Part shown: piece after piece, positions 1 through 11,046 of the stretch | Position numbering within the stretch: the first letter of the stretch is position 1 | How the letters are laid out: each line of letters opens with the position of its first letter | Source: Macrocybe gigantea | Lineage: Eukaryota > Basidiomycota > Agaricomycetes > Agaricales > Callistosporiaceae | Direction: 5' to 3' | NCBI GenBank assembly: GCA_011319805.1 | Contig: SJRY01000229.1 | Coordinates: forward strand, 910,116 to 974,115 | DNA: 64,000 nucleotides | The notes under the pieces: generated by a model | Told to the model about the DNA's origin: nothing | Seen by the model: only the letters and a program-made list of their open reading frames with translations | Database searches by the model: none | Made by a program: the position numbers and the translations under genes

Positions 1-883
1 TACGCGACGGAAGATTTGGTCCCGCGCTCAGGTCACTATCCGTCAAGCGTAGCAAAGCCCAAAAACACAAGCCCGCGTCGGCATAAAAAGCGCCTCATTC
101 TCAGCCAGAGCATGGTTATCGACATTGATCCAAACAAGGTAAGCCCAGGACACTTGACGAGCGCAAACGCGAGTGGGGCTCAGTTGCTTTGCTCCACAGA
201 GAAGCGACCAAGCCGAATCGGTGATCCTCCACCACGACCTCATCCACAACCCGGCGAACGCGTTCCACTTTGAGCTGCAGTGGATCGGGACGACGGCGCG
301 GTGCATCGAGGATCTGATCCGGCAGTGGAGCAGGCTGATCGAGCGGTACGGCCTGAGGCTCGTCGAGGCGTACGTGAACGAGATCAGCGAGGTGCGCAAC
401 CGCAACGCGTTCCAGTCGTGCTTCCCCATCCGGCTCGCCGTCCCGCCTCCGTTCGTGATGAACATCGAAAAGCGCGTGCCCGAGGGCACGTCCGCGATGC
501 ACTTTTTCGAGTACGCGCTCCTGCGGCGGTTGGGATACGTCATGGACGTCGAGGCGCACTCGATGTACCCCGAGCAGGTCGAGGTGGTATACTCGTACCG
601 TCGAACGCCGTACAAGTACTCCCAGTTCGTTCACCGCTCCGGAGCCGGGTTCGTGCAGGTCCTCGGCGGCTCGAGGGGCTTTGTGTTCTTGACGAATCGA
701 CTGATGGGCCCCGGCCGTACGGGGACGACGAAGAACAAGGAGCTGGCGACGGTCGCAGAGGAGATCAGGATCGAGCTGCACAAGTTTTGCTCGAACAAGG
801 CGGCTCTGGAGAAATTTTACGATGAGGAGCTGGCGATGCTGGGGAATCCCGCCCCCGACGACCCGCTGACAATAATAACTTGA
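1..883 (+). CDS. IML1: IML1/DEPDC5 family protein, 3' end of gene (GATOR1/SEACIT subunit)
   Basis: This is the C-terminal end of the vacuolar-membrane protein Iml1 (DEPDC5 in animals), a subunit of the GATOR1/SEACIT complex. By family knowledge that complex is the GTPase-activating complex for Rag/Gtr GTPases and restrains TORC1 when amino acids are scarce. The reading frame is open from base 1, so the gene begins outside the window. An intron with gtaag/cacag ends runs 139-199 and joins MVIDIDPNK in phase 0 to RSDQAESV. The following stretch carries family hallmarks: FHFELQWIGTTARCIEDLI, SFCFPIRL-type wording (here QSCFPIRLAVPPP) and EYALLRRLGYVMDVEA, matching the DEPDC5 C-terminal domain. 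The stop is TGA at 881-883. The visible part codes for about 273 residues and shows no frame break. The downstream neighbour NAA20 converges from the other strand only 66 bases away. Confidence 0.88.
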
Positions 884-949
884 TTGAGATGTGTATATTA
901 AAGATGTTTAATTAGGTGCTCAATGTTGGTCGCAGTGCTACTGGCAATG

Positions 950-1770
950 TTATGAGACGTCGTGTGCACTGACGATCATGTCTCTTCCGTTCGCCCTGAC
1001 CGAACGTCTATTCAGGTCGCGCGACAGCGGTTTCCGCATGTCTGTCGTATCACAAACTCAGAAAAAGAAACTGCAACATGCAAATCCGCACTCAAGCGAC
1101 TCACCAAACGCGTCTTCCTCGTCCCGGCCTCCCTTGCCCAAGCCCAAGTTCCCATAATACTCTCTGACGCGCCTGTACACGCTGTATCCAAACTCTTCAT
1201 ACATCCCGATGGCGACGGCATTGGCGCAGCGGACGTAGAGGTCGACGAAGAAGCCCTTGTAGGACTCGTCGGAGACGTACTCGAGCAGGGACATCATCTT
1301 GCGCGCGAGCGAGAGCCGGCGGTACTCGGGCGCGACGGTCAGCGCCGTGACGTGCCCGTGCCACTCGGTCCCTGCGCCTTCGGCCTTGCCGATGACTGGT
1401 TGGCGGTCTCCGTGAGCGATTGAGGCTGGAGAGGGAAGGGAGGGAGAGGTGACGGGGGAGGAGGGGGGACGCACCGTAGCCCATCATTCGCCCGTTTGGC
1501 GCTTCTTGGACGCAGCAGAGGTCCGGCCATCGCGAGAGGTAGCTAAGATAGAATCCGATACCGTACTGCGATGTCCAAGAGCGTTCAATATGCCTTTGCA
1601 CCGAGGAGACCCAGAACACTCACCGTCTCTGTCCATATGTCCAAGTTTCTGGCGAGAAAACGAGGTCGGTGGGTCCGGAATGCGTCTCTCAAGGCCGTGA
1701 ACCGGAGCTAAACTCACATGTTGTTGAACTTGAACATGTCCGAGGCTTTGAATGGTCTCAGGATGCTCAT
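950..1770 (-). CDS. NAA20: N-alpha-acetyltransferase, NatB catalytic subunit
   Basis: Catalytic subunit of NatB, which by family knowledge acetylates nascent proteins starting Met-Asp/Glu/Asn/Gln at the ribosome. Five exons on the minus strand join cleanly: 1770-1718, 1648-1624, 1565-1475, 1395-1105 and 1041-950, all with GT-AG introns of 64-79 bases or so. They give 183 residues (human NAA20 has 178). Landmarks in order are MSILRPFKASDMFKFNN at the start, NLDIWTET, YGIGFYLSYLSRWP, MMGYVIGKAEG, the core WHGHVTALTVAPEYRRL, VDLYVR and GYSVYRR, and a tail starting DAFDMRKPLSRD. This start is chosen because it matches the family N-terminus and lets all exons fit. One oddity: the acetyl-CoA loop reads RRLSLAR, with Ser where the family normally has Gly (R/Q-x-x-G-x-G/A). 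The 3' end converges with IML1. Confidence 0.93.
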
Positions 1771-3228
1771 GCTGGGCTCGTATTGAATAGAAAAAAAAAG
1801 AGAAGATGGAAGTTGGTGTTGGTGTGAGACGGACAAGCGTGTGTACGGCCCAGGCCGATCACTCATGTCCTCGGCTTGTTCAATCCACACACGTTTTGCT
1901 CTTCCAACGGTCGAGAAAGGTTCATGGAGCGCCTCCCATATTTCGCGTACGACGCGAACTAATTGTGCAACTTGTGTCTCTTACTACACGTGGAATTTCG
2001 CCGAGCAGGCAGCATGCATGGAAGGACCATGACTTGGGCCACAAATGTTCAAATTCACCGGGTCGGTACTCCCAAGCTTCCCCACACACCCCAAGTCGAA
2101 CCAAGCCGGCTCTAATCTCCACATTCTGAACGTCAAACGGTGGGGAACGCTTCCCAGCCTCAAAACGCTTGGACAGGAATCCTCAAACAAGTTTTCCCTC
2201 ATGCGGAATAGCAATTCCGGGCGCTGCACAGACTCGGAGACAGAGTAACCTGAGCGTGTACTAATGCAGCCCCGTGTTCTCCCCAGTCCTTCCTGCTTAC
2301 CCCGTTTGTCGCGTGTCTGTTCAGGAGACGTCCATCAGCCGGATGCTCCGAATCTGCCCTAGACGTACAGACTCGTGTGCGGAGCTGCGTGCTGCTGCGT
2401 GCCCACTGCCAAGAGACAAAAAAAGGCGGAAGTGCGCAGGCAGCAAGGAAAGCGTATCGTGGACGTGCGTGGCACACTGGCATATCGATAGCGACGCTGC
2501 GGGCGTGCTGCGGGCCTGTCTCCAGAGCATCCTAAATTCGAACGCAGCGGTAAACCTGTTGGCTTTGGAAAAACCGCGGGCAGCTGGATCGCCTGATTTT
2601 GTCGGTTCGCTTGCGATTCTGAACGCGGTTCAGTTTAACGCCTGCGGTTGCCATTCCTTTTCCCCCAATCCACCTGAAAACCACGAATCCGTCATTCTGC
2701 GCTAACCCGATCGCACATTCTGGTAATGTCGTGGGACCGTTTCCGTTGCAATAGTTATTTTTCTTTACTCATAAACCATGATCTCATCATCCCGCACACC
2801 CACTCTCAGGCACACGAAATGACGTGTCTGTCAGCTGCAAGGCGTCCTCCCTGGGACCGCTCAGATTGCTACACCGATTGCAGAGCAGTTCCGCTCCATG
2901 AGACGTATTTTACATAGCACACATTCCCGACGAAGCCCGAATAATGCATGTGAATGGATTTACTCTGACCTTGATTCGCTGCGACTCCTGAACGTCTTGG
3001 AGACGCGCGTTCGACAATCCGTGTTTTCGAACCAGTCTAGCCATAGAAGCAACATCTCGGAGAGTTTCCCTCCGGCGCGAGAGTCAGTTTTAATGAGCGG
3101 CAGAGAGAGATGCATAAGACCCCGAGCACTCACAAAACAAAGGACAAACAGGGGAGTGGAAAGGACAGGGACCCCAAGGACTTCGATCGAGAGCTCGAGC
3201 AACAATCGTTACGCTCGGTAAAAAAAAA
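1771..3228. other. Intergenic region between divergent NAA20 and AT-hook genes
   Basis: About 1.46 kb lying between two divergently transcribed genes. Open frames up to 143 codons exist (for example 2274-2705 on plus) but none shows a protein-like pattern, splice partner or recognisable motif. The region presumably holds both promoters. I see no RNA gene or repeat. Confidence 0.5.
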
Positions 3229-5046
3229 ATGTCGCAACATCTGCATCACCACCACCCGACATACGTTCACTACACTGGCCCACCCGACGCGCACATCCAG
3301 ACTCAGGTCATCCATGCCCCCGCTGGCATCGCGCCCCAGGACACAACACACCAACACCACCAGCCCCATGCACATCATCATCATCACCAGCAACAGCAGC
3401 AGCAGCACCAAGTCGCGCACCCCTCGTCGTCGTCGTCGCCCATGCCCGTCAGTGGCGGCCCGCCCCTCGTGGCGACGGGCGATTGGACAAAGGATCTCGT
3501 GCATCTTGCCAAGACGGCAGAGCTCAAGTGCGTTTTCTTTTTTTTTTTTTTTTTTCGAATGCCTAATTCTACACGGGCCCGGGGCGCCACTTTGCGCGTT
3601 GCAAACCTTTTCCCGGAGACGCCTTTCGTCCCGGCCGCCTCTCTCTCGTTCTGATCACGGCGACCGTCATTCTTTTGCTGTCTTTTGTCTTTATCGGTGT
3701 CTTTCTTTTGCTTTCTCGCTATCGAATGCAAGCGCTGAAACTGACGATGCACCCTCCCTGCGAACTGCTTTTCGCACACGCACAGAAAACACGCGCTGAC
3801 CTGCAGCTCCACACGGCGCATATCTTATCGGCCCACGCGTCTCTGGCAGAAAAAAGCAAGGCGATCCAGGACATCCGAGAACAGAAAAATAAGTGTGTCA
3901 TCCCGCGTGATCTCACTTTCGACGATCGCATCGCACTCATCTCATCCTTTTCTCAGGCTAGAGAGCGAACGACAACGGCTTTTAAGCTGTCTCAGAGAGG
4001 TGGTATCCGATTGCTCATTTCTTTTCGTCGTTTCTGTTGTTGAACGTTCGACAAAGGTGAACGAAGATCGGGACAAGGCAAGCACCGCCTGCTGATTCGC
4101 CTTTGCCTTGCCCAACTTAACGATTGAGATGATCAGGCGATCTCATGGAATCCTCCATCGAGAAAGAGTGAGACACCGACGCTTCGCCTTCTCCCTCTCG
4201 ATGACCCTCGCTGATCACGGCCCGTATTCCCAGATGCAACGAGCTGCGCGCGAGGATGAACCAGCTGACAGAGGGCGACTACGCCATCGCAAAAAACGAC
4301 GTCGACAGGCTCAGACAGGAGCTGGGCCAGCCACCGCTCCCGAGTCTGCAAGAAACACTAGAAGAGAAAACCGCTCAGTGAGTCTAGTCTACACTTGTTC
4401 TTTCCTTTTTTCGGATTCGTTTTCTGCTCTTGTCAAACACTTTTGTTTCGACTTTCAATTCCGCATGTACGGGGCTCTTATTCGGTTCGGTGCATACCAC
4501 ATGTCTTATGGCCCCGCTTTAACTGCCACTTTTTCTTTTGGCATTTTGAATTGGAACACGTTACTGATTGATAGTTTCTTTAATTAATCACCTCGTCCGA
4601 CTTTCCTGCCTTCCTCCACCATATCACTCTTGGAAATCCCTCCATCTTCGGGGAATACCAACGTGGCAAACCAACTGGCGTGATACCTCCCAACTTTGAC
4701 AACCAAAAAAAAAAAATACGCCGCTTGTCACACGCCCCTTGACCCTACCCCAACGCATGACGCAAATCCAAATCCAAATCCAAATTCGAATATCCTACAG
4801 ATATCTCAACGAGCGCCGGCTGAACGGGAGCGAGTCGCAATCCGGCGGCGGCGGCGCGGCGGCGGTGGTGGTACGAAGCGCGGCGCGCAGGAGACGCAGC
4901 TTGAGGGCCAGCAGGGCACGGGTAAGCGGCCGAGGGGGAGACCCAAGGGGAGCAAGAACCGCGTCAAGAGCGCATCGACGGTCGCTTCTGGCTCTGTGAG
5001 CACCGGAGCCAGTGCGGGCAGTGCGGCGGCTGGCGTGATGATGTAG
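3229..5046 (+). CDS. Coiled-coil protein with C-terminal AT-hook (uncharacterised)
   Basis: A seven-exon gene: 3229-3527, 3786-3892, 3957-3999, 4057-4077, 4137-4167, 4234-4377 and 4801-5046. The N-terminus is rich in His and Gln (runs of H and Q near residues 45-65), then GDWTKDLVHLAKTAELK. The middle is a long charged helix likely to form a coiled coil (SHASL-like ILSAHASL, KAIQDIREQKNK, LESERQRLLSCLREV, NDVDRLRQELGQPPLP). The C-terminus has a classic AT-hook, KRPRGRPKGSKN, so minor-groove DNA binding and a nuclear role are likely; the exact function is unknown. Intron 4 uses a GC donor (AAG then gcaagc at 4078). Exons 2, 5 and 7 are each exactly one base short for the flanking phases, so the frame breaks at about 3800, 4138 and 4840-4880. 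With three such breaks it is either affected by sequencing indels or is decaying. Confidence 0.68.
4763..4786 (+). repeat. Short tandem (CAAATC)n array next to a 3' splice site
   Basis: About four copies of a CAAATC hexamer lie in the last, unusually long intron (4378-4800, 423 bases) of the AT-hook gene, ending some 14 bases before its acceptor tacag at 4796-4800. The rest of this intron is T-rich; I looked for a box C/D snoRNA in it and did not find one. Confidence 0.6.
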
Positions 5047-8000
5047 GAGGATTGTCCTTTTCTGTTTTCAACGCTTCGGATGGTGGAAGGCCCGTTTTTC
5101 TGCGCCTTTTTTTTTCCCCTCTTCCTGTCGCCGCGGGTTTCTTGCTTTCATATTCGTCTTTCAACTTTTGGACCTTGCGCATCTTTCTTTTTTTTTTATA
5201 CTTTTCCGTCTCGATTGCGACCTCCCTGTTCCCGGCTCGAAATCCGTTCCCAAAACATCACGTACGCAACTGCGTTCCCGACGACCTGACATCAAAGAAG
5301 AAAAGAAAAATTGATCAAAAGATCCAGCTCCAAGCGTCAATCATGGTCCAATGCCGCAATGCCGCATCTAGCAGCGCCTCACGATCGCGAAACCGTCGAC
5401 GAAGCGCAAGACATTTCCACACGTTATGACCGCAATGGCGCGAGCCTTAAACGACATGGCCGTCTGAAGAAAATCCCGTCCATGTTTCGTCCTTCGTGCT
5501 TTTTTTTTTTTGGACCCCCTCTTGATCCTGGTCATGCTCGTCGCTCAATCACCGCCATGCGTCTTCCAATTTCTTGGCTTGCGGGACCGAGGTGGGGTCC
5601 AAGTTACGGTTTAAAATAGAAGAAGGGAGTGCGGTCAGGCGCAGATCGGAGGGATCATCAGCACGCCACACGGACGTTGGATGCTGTTGTGGCGGCAGCA
5701 GCGAGGCGAACATGTGCTATTGCCGCTGCTTCCTTTGGTTCGCTCTCGGTTCTTGTCTGCCGCTGCGCGGATCGGGACAAAGTGGCTCGTCGCTCGAGTC
5801 AACGCGGCCGACGGTTTGGGTTGTCGATGGTGGATGTGTTTCAGAATTCGTCATTTGTGGGCTGCGGCGGGGAATGTGTGCAGGATGGGGAGATGGCGTA
5901 AGGGAGAGGTGCTGTTGAGGGCGCCGGATTGGACATGGAAGACATGTCTGTGGCGTTCGCCGCGTTACGCACGCGAAACTGGTTCGACTCGACCCGCCTG
6001 CACAGAGGCTGCCCTCAGTCGCGGTACCGACAGCGGCGTTTGCTCGTGGGCACGAAGGTCGTGCCTGTTCACGTCTCCAGCTCAGTGCGGAACTTTGTGA
6101 CGCCACATATTTCCTCTCCTTTGGGGGGGGGGTCTGAAAAAATCACTTTCTCTTGTAATTCTCTCTCCCTGCTTTTCTTTTCCTTTTTTCCCTTTCTTTG
6201 ATTCTGCTAGCCTGCGGCGCGTCCTTTTCTTCAGTTCCTACGTACTGTTATAACTGGCAATGATGCCACATGTATTGCTGTCTGGTTTTAGGACCTCGCG
6301 ATTGTTTGTGTACTCTTTTCTGCATCTTACAAGTCTCTCTACTCTCTGTTTGTACTCTTCCGCTCCTGTTTCGATACGTCTTTTTGCGATCCTTGTTCTC
6401 TGTCCTTTTTTTTTTGTTCGCTTACATCAATGTTCCACTAGCATTCTTCCTGTTCGTCGGTTCGTGAGTACCGCAACCGCGCTTGTTAGAAGCAGGCCTC
6501 GACTAGAAGCCCGAACCAGCGACGGGTCCTTCGCCTTCGAATAATGCGCATCTGCCAGACACGCATGATGCATACTTCTGACGGCCATGGATAGTCGCAT
6601 GCTGTATATGTACCTGAACGTTCTTCTGGCTGACAGGCTGCCAGTAGGATCAGACGCGTCCGAGCGGAATGTCTGTTCTTTCTTTTGAACGGCATGGAAG
6701 AGCGTAAGAGAGTCATTCTTCGCGTTGACCCTGGGATGCCAAAGACCATGCAAGCCAGCGACATTTCTTTCTTTCTTTCTTTTTTCCGAAGGCAGGATAT
6801 ATACTTGTCATCACTGTGCCTATATCACACGCTACAGCAATCGCGCAATCGCGCACAACCGCCACAGAAGTGCACGGAACACGTCAGGAGCCCTTGCATG
6901 TTCTGACGCGCTGACGGCTGCAATGACCGTTGACCTTTCTTCTCTTTTTTTTTCGCATGTTGCATATGCGTATGCCACAAGACGTTCGAGCGCCTGGATG
7001 TGTAGTACAGTATGGTAGCTAATTAAGGTTACGTCGTAGGCGGCTTGGAGTGGGTCAGATCACAGACGCGAAAGGAGAAAAAAAATCACAAGCGACGGTC
7101 CTGCACCCTCTCGGAACAGTAACGAGCGTCGTGCAGCCCATGCTAGCCGGTGTGAATTCGCGCCGGTTCTGGTCGTTCGTCAGGAAAGCCAGAAGCGCTT
7201 CATCTGCGCAGTCTTCTGTCGACGTCGATGGTGTGCGCCAAAGACTCTTTTTTTTTTTGGATGGATGGGTGTTTTTCCCCGCAATAACCTTGGCGCAAAC
7301 CGAATTACATTGATATTTTCTGTCGGGAGTCGGACAATGCTCGTTTCCAAAAAAAAAAAAAAAAAAAACTCGATCTTCGGGGGAGGAAAAATATGTTATC
7401 GTAAAGGGTATAAGCGGACCCCAGATAGAAAGGATTTCGTGCATTTCATGCACGCGACCACGCGTTCTGGGGCTCCGCTCCAAGTCGACGTCCAATCGCG
7501 GAGCCTGACGGAAGGGGTCACCCGGGTGAACGTTTGGACGTTTGAGCGTTCAAACTTCAGACAAGGAACACGAGGCGTGCGGTTGCCCGGTGCGGTGTGA
7601 TGAACTGATGAGAGCGGGCAGGCGCGATGGCTCACGGCAGGGATCGGGTCTGCGCTTGCTGATGCATCGATGATCGATGATCACCCGAACGCGTGAAGCA
7701 GCGAAGCTGGTGAAGAGTTGGGGAGACCTGTAGGCGAAGTAAGATTCTGCCGAAAGACCCGAGTCTTTTTTTTTTTTTTTTTTTTTTGCATGTGCGACGA
7801 CGTTGTTCGATGATCGCATGAATTCATGAATCAATGAACAATGGACTGGAAACCGTCCAGTCGAGCGGTTCAAGTCGGGGAAGCGAGCGGCGGCTCGAGA
7901 TCGTTCGATTCCGATTTCCTGAGTCGCGTTATATCACGCGTTATGAAGAAAGACGCGGACGGACAGAACGATCACCCAGCACAGCGGACGAGCCAACCCG

Positions 8001-9040
8001 CGTTTGGGACTTTTCTGAAAGCACCGGCACACTAATTAGCAACGTAACTACATGACACTGAATGACACGAAATTTCCTTCGTGCTGCCAAACGCTCTGAC
8101 CGCGTCCAACCCTTTCAATCTTCCCGCACGATGGGGAATCTTGAATCTGAATCTGCGGTCTGCGGCTCTTTGGGCAAATTTACCACGTCGCCATCCGCGC
8201 TTCGAAATCACGGCTAAACCGCTATTAGAATCTTCGTTTCCTTCTTCGCACCTTCCTTGGCCGGTTTTAATTAAAAAGCCAAAAAAAAAAAATCGGTTGG
8301 TGTCTGCCAGATTGAACCACGCTGGCAAAGATCCAGCGCACGCCCCGAAAACAGAATCCCGCCGTACAGAAGGAGTCTCAGATTCACATGAAGCGAGCGT
8401 GATCTCGTCGGACGGCTTTCATCTATCCGCTCACTACCTGCAATTCCGATCAAGATCTGCGAACCGCTTATCTGCCCTTCCCCTCCCCCCCAATTAATCG
8501 AAATCGTCCCGTCAAACGACCGTTTTGGATGCGGGCCTACGCCTGGCCTGATCTGGCTAGATTGTGCACTTTAGGGTCATCGATGAGTGTGGACATTGCA
8601 CAAACGTAAGAAATCGATCTTTCTTTGGAGGAACCGGTTCGACGCGATTTATTGTTTGTACACTGTACGTGCGTCTTGAACGATGATGCATGATGCATGA
8701 TGCGCAACCGGATGACTGTCGAAAAGGAAGTAAAAGAGGAAAAAAAAAAATGGCTCGATCCCGAGCTTCTTGCGCGTGCATATCTGTTCCAGTCGATGAT
8801 CGCCTGCGAAAGACGCGATAGACGAATGTGAGGTCGTGCGTTGGGAAGATACAGTAATGTGACAAACCGTACACATGACAGATCGTGCCCCTTGTCTCGC
8901 TCAGCCCTTGGGACCTCGGGCCTCGGGCCTTGACAAGACCTAGTCAGTGCGGGGGCGGGCCGGGCATTGACGTGGGCAATGGCAATTGACACGTTGGCGC
9001 GGAGGCTTTTTTTTTTTTTTTCGCGCAACTGTCTGACACG

Positions 9041-9172
9041 GTTCATGAATCCGCCGAGCATGAATCGTTTGAAGCGTTCGAGTTCACCGAGTCAGAGCTG
9101 TATGACCTGTGCATGGAAAAAAAGACAAAGAAGAAGAACACGAGCACGAAGTACACCTTCGAGGCGCTCTAG
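9041..9172 (+). CDS. Possible terminal exon of an unidentified gene
   Basis: A 43-codon open stretch ending in TAG (9170-9172). It has a protein-like mix of acidic and aromatic residues followed by a basic tail: EAFEFTESELYDLCMEKKTK, then KYTFEAL at the end. It follows a 14-base T tract at 9008-9021 that could be the pyrimidine tract of an intron, but the only nearby AG is at 9057-9058, and no upstream exon was found between 8400 and 9000. It may be the tail of a small gene, a relic exon or chance. Confidence 0.25.
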   Translation, partial: VHESAEHESFEAFEFTESELYDLCMEKKTKKKNTSTKYTFEAL

Positions 9173-10981
9173 AGTGACACAATGCAAAGAGCTGTTTTTT
9201 TTTTGGACCCGATATGGCAATTATAGTGGCTGTGGGAGACGTGCCTGGCTCAACGAGCGGTCACTTCGAACGCTCACATGATCATATCATATCACCTCCG
9301 TTGCTCATCCTGTCAAACAGGAAAAAGAAAGAAAGCTGTCATATTCGCCAAAAGGACCAAAGACGAGGTCTAGGAACGCCGTGAATTCCGCAATGAACGG
9401 AGGACCAGGCGACTCGAGAACCCTTTTGCCTGTGTGTTGGAATGTGGAATATGTGATGGGTACGGATCTGCTGATGCGTATCGACGTCGATGTCGGATTC
9501 TCGCTCTGAAGCCTAGGTACGGCGATGGTAACCGTGCAATCGCACCGATCCAGTCGACTCACGCGCAGAGCCAAGTCGTCCATAGCCACTAACGGCATCA
9601 CCCCACAGGGTCCCTCCGAGTCATCTAAATATAAAACCCTCGCCAGAGAAACACAATGCAGTTTAGCGACGTCTTGCGCGTTGCCGGTCAGCTTCGTGGT
9701 CAGGGTCTGCGCTGGCGTACTATGGAATCAGATCGAGTCATCGCATCGTTTGTTCTGCACTCCAGTTTTTTCTTTGCGTCAAAGAGCGAAGCGCACGGTT
9801 ATGGTTTCATCGCCTCGTTCCCGTCTTGGCGCGACTTTGCCGAACGCTCAAACAGCCAGAAGTACACCGGTGGCAGTGATGCTGTTGTTGTTGGCGGTGG
9901 TGTCATTGACAACATTCGGATGTGTCCACTGTAAAGTCCGAAGATGTGGGGGAAGCAGTCGACAATTTACAAGATGAACGGAGAATGAACGGTCAATGAG
10001 TATAGCATCTTCGGTGAATGCTCGTTGTAAATTAACTAATCATTGCGAGCGAATGACAATCATCATCATCGCCATCTTTCGCATCACGCCTCGGAGATGG
10101 GAGGAGACGCAGAGTCATCGATACGTCCCTAATGCCCCGCATCAGGGATACTATCAGGACATTGTAAAAGTCACCGAAAGACGACCCATCGCGTCATCAG
10201 ACGTGATGAAGCCTGATCACTATGACCGGTTTCGAGTGGGATCAGCAACGCTAGCGCTCAAAGGAGCGTATCGCAACGGCGGGCTGCGCTCAAGGGCAAA
10301 GGCACCCGCATGACACGAAATGCTCAGTCGACCAGTTACCATGGTCCTCACCTGCTGATTGTGGATTAGAAAACCCACCACAGCCTGCGACGCCTAGAAA
10401 CTTGCTAAACGCAATCAGAAGTCGTGACCTACTCTTGCTGTTTTTTTACCCCGGATAGGAGGGGACAAGTCCAGTGTCCGGCCTAGACCTTCTCATTGTC
10501 GCTCATGGTGTTCTTTTCACTGGGTGGGTTGTAATGACATGACATTGGTGGCATCACGCCACTAGAGGCTAGAAAAACACGTTTTCTGTGCTGTGGAATG
10601 GCGGGGCGGGCATCTTATCAGATGAGCTGTTTGTTTTACGTTACATAAAGCGTTCTCTGTACGACGGAAAATATCGTCATCCGTGTTTACCAAGACCACT
10701 GAATGATGATTAGCAAGATGTCGGGGCGAAATATTTTGGAATACGTGAATGCTCATGCCGGGAACCCACCCGGCTGGCTGTTTTCGGAAGTATTTTTTTT
10801 TATTTGGTTATAGACTGCGGCAAGACGGCTGCGTGGAGCACGGCCAATCGAGTCAAGATGAGATCGGACGATCCGGTTCGGCTTACGAAAAAGGCAATGG
10901 GTGACAAAGTGGGCTCGTCCAACGTTTGGGTTGTCTCTTCTGTCCTTTTTTCCGTTATCGGCACTCTGTCCACCCCGAGTC

Positions 10982-10990
10982 ATTTATATA
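10982..10990 (+). promoter_or_regulatory. TATA-like box upstream of the cyclin gene
   Basis: ATTTATATA at 10982-10990 lies about 57 bases before the chosen cyclin start at 11047. An ATG at 11006 lies in between in a different frame, so it could act as a short upstream ORF or be the true start if the region carries an indel. Confidence 0.45.
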
Positions 10991-11046
10991 ACTAAACCAA
11001 CACCCATGCCAGCAATCATCTCGTCCCAGTCTCCGCTCTCCCCGCC

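Larger units (their letters stand above)
5047..11005. other. Six-kilobase gene-poor interval
   Basis: No confident gene in about 6 kb, unusual for such a compact genome. It contains several long A or T tracts (A-run near 7350-7368, T-runs near 7768-7788 and 9008-9021) and ATGCAT/ATGATG-rich stretches (7661-7684, 8688-8704). A TATA-like AATATAAAA at 9628-9636 precedes a short ORF at 9656-9934 that I could not connect to any exon or family. One stretch with coding character (9041-9172) is listed separately. I found no tRNA, rRNA or transposon ends. Confidence 0.5.

Noticed and set aside
43..781. Long minus-strand ORFs opposite IML1
   Set aside because: Shadows of the well-supported plus-strand IML1 coding sequence.
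4378..4800. Intronic snoRNA in the long last intron of the AT-hook gene
   Set aside because: No RTGATGA/CTGA box pair with flanking complementarity was found.
5979..5995. GGTTCGACTC, similar to a tRNA B box
   Set aside because: The flanking bases do not form a T stem and no A box or acceptor stem fits.
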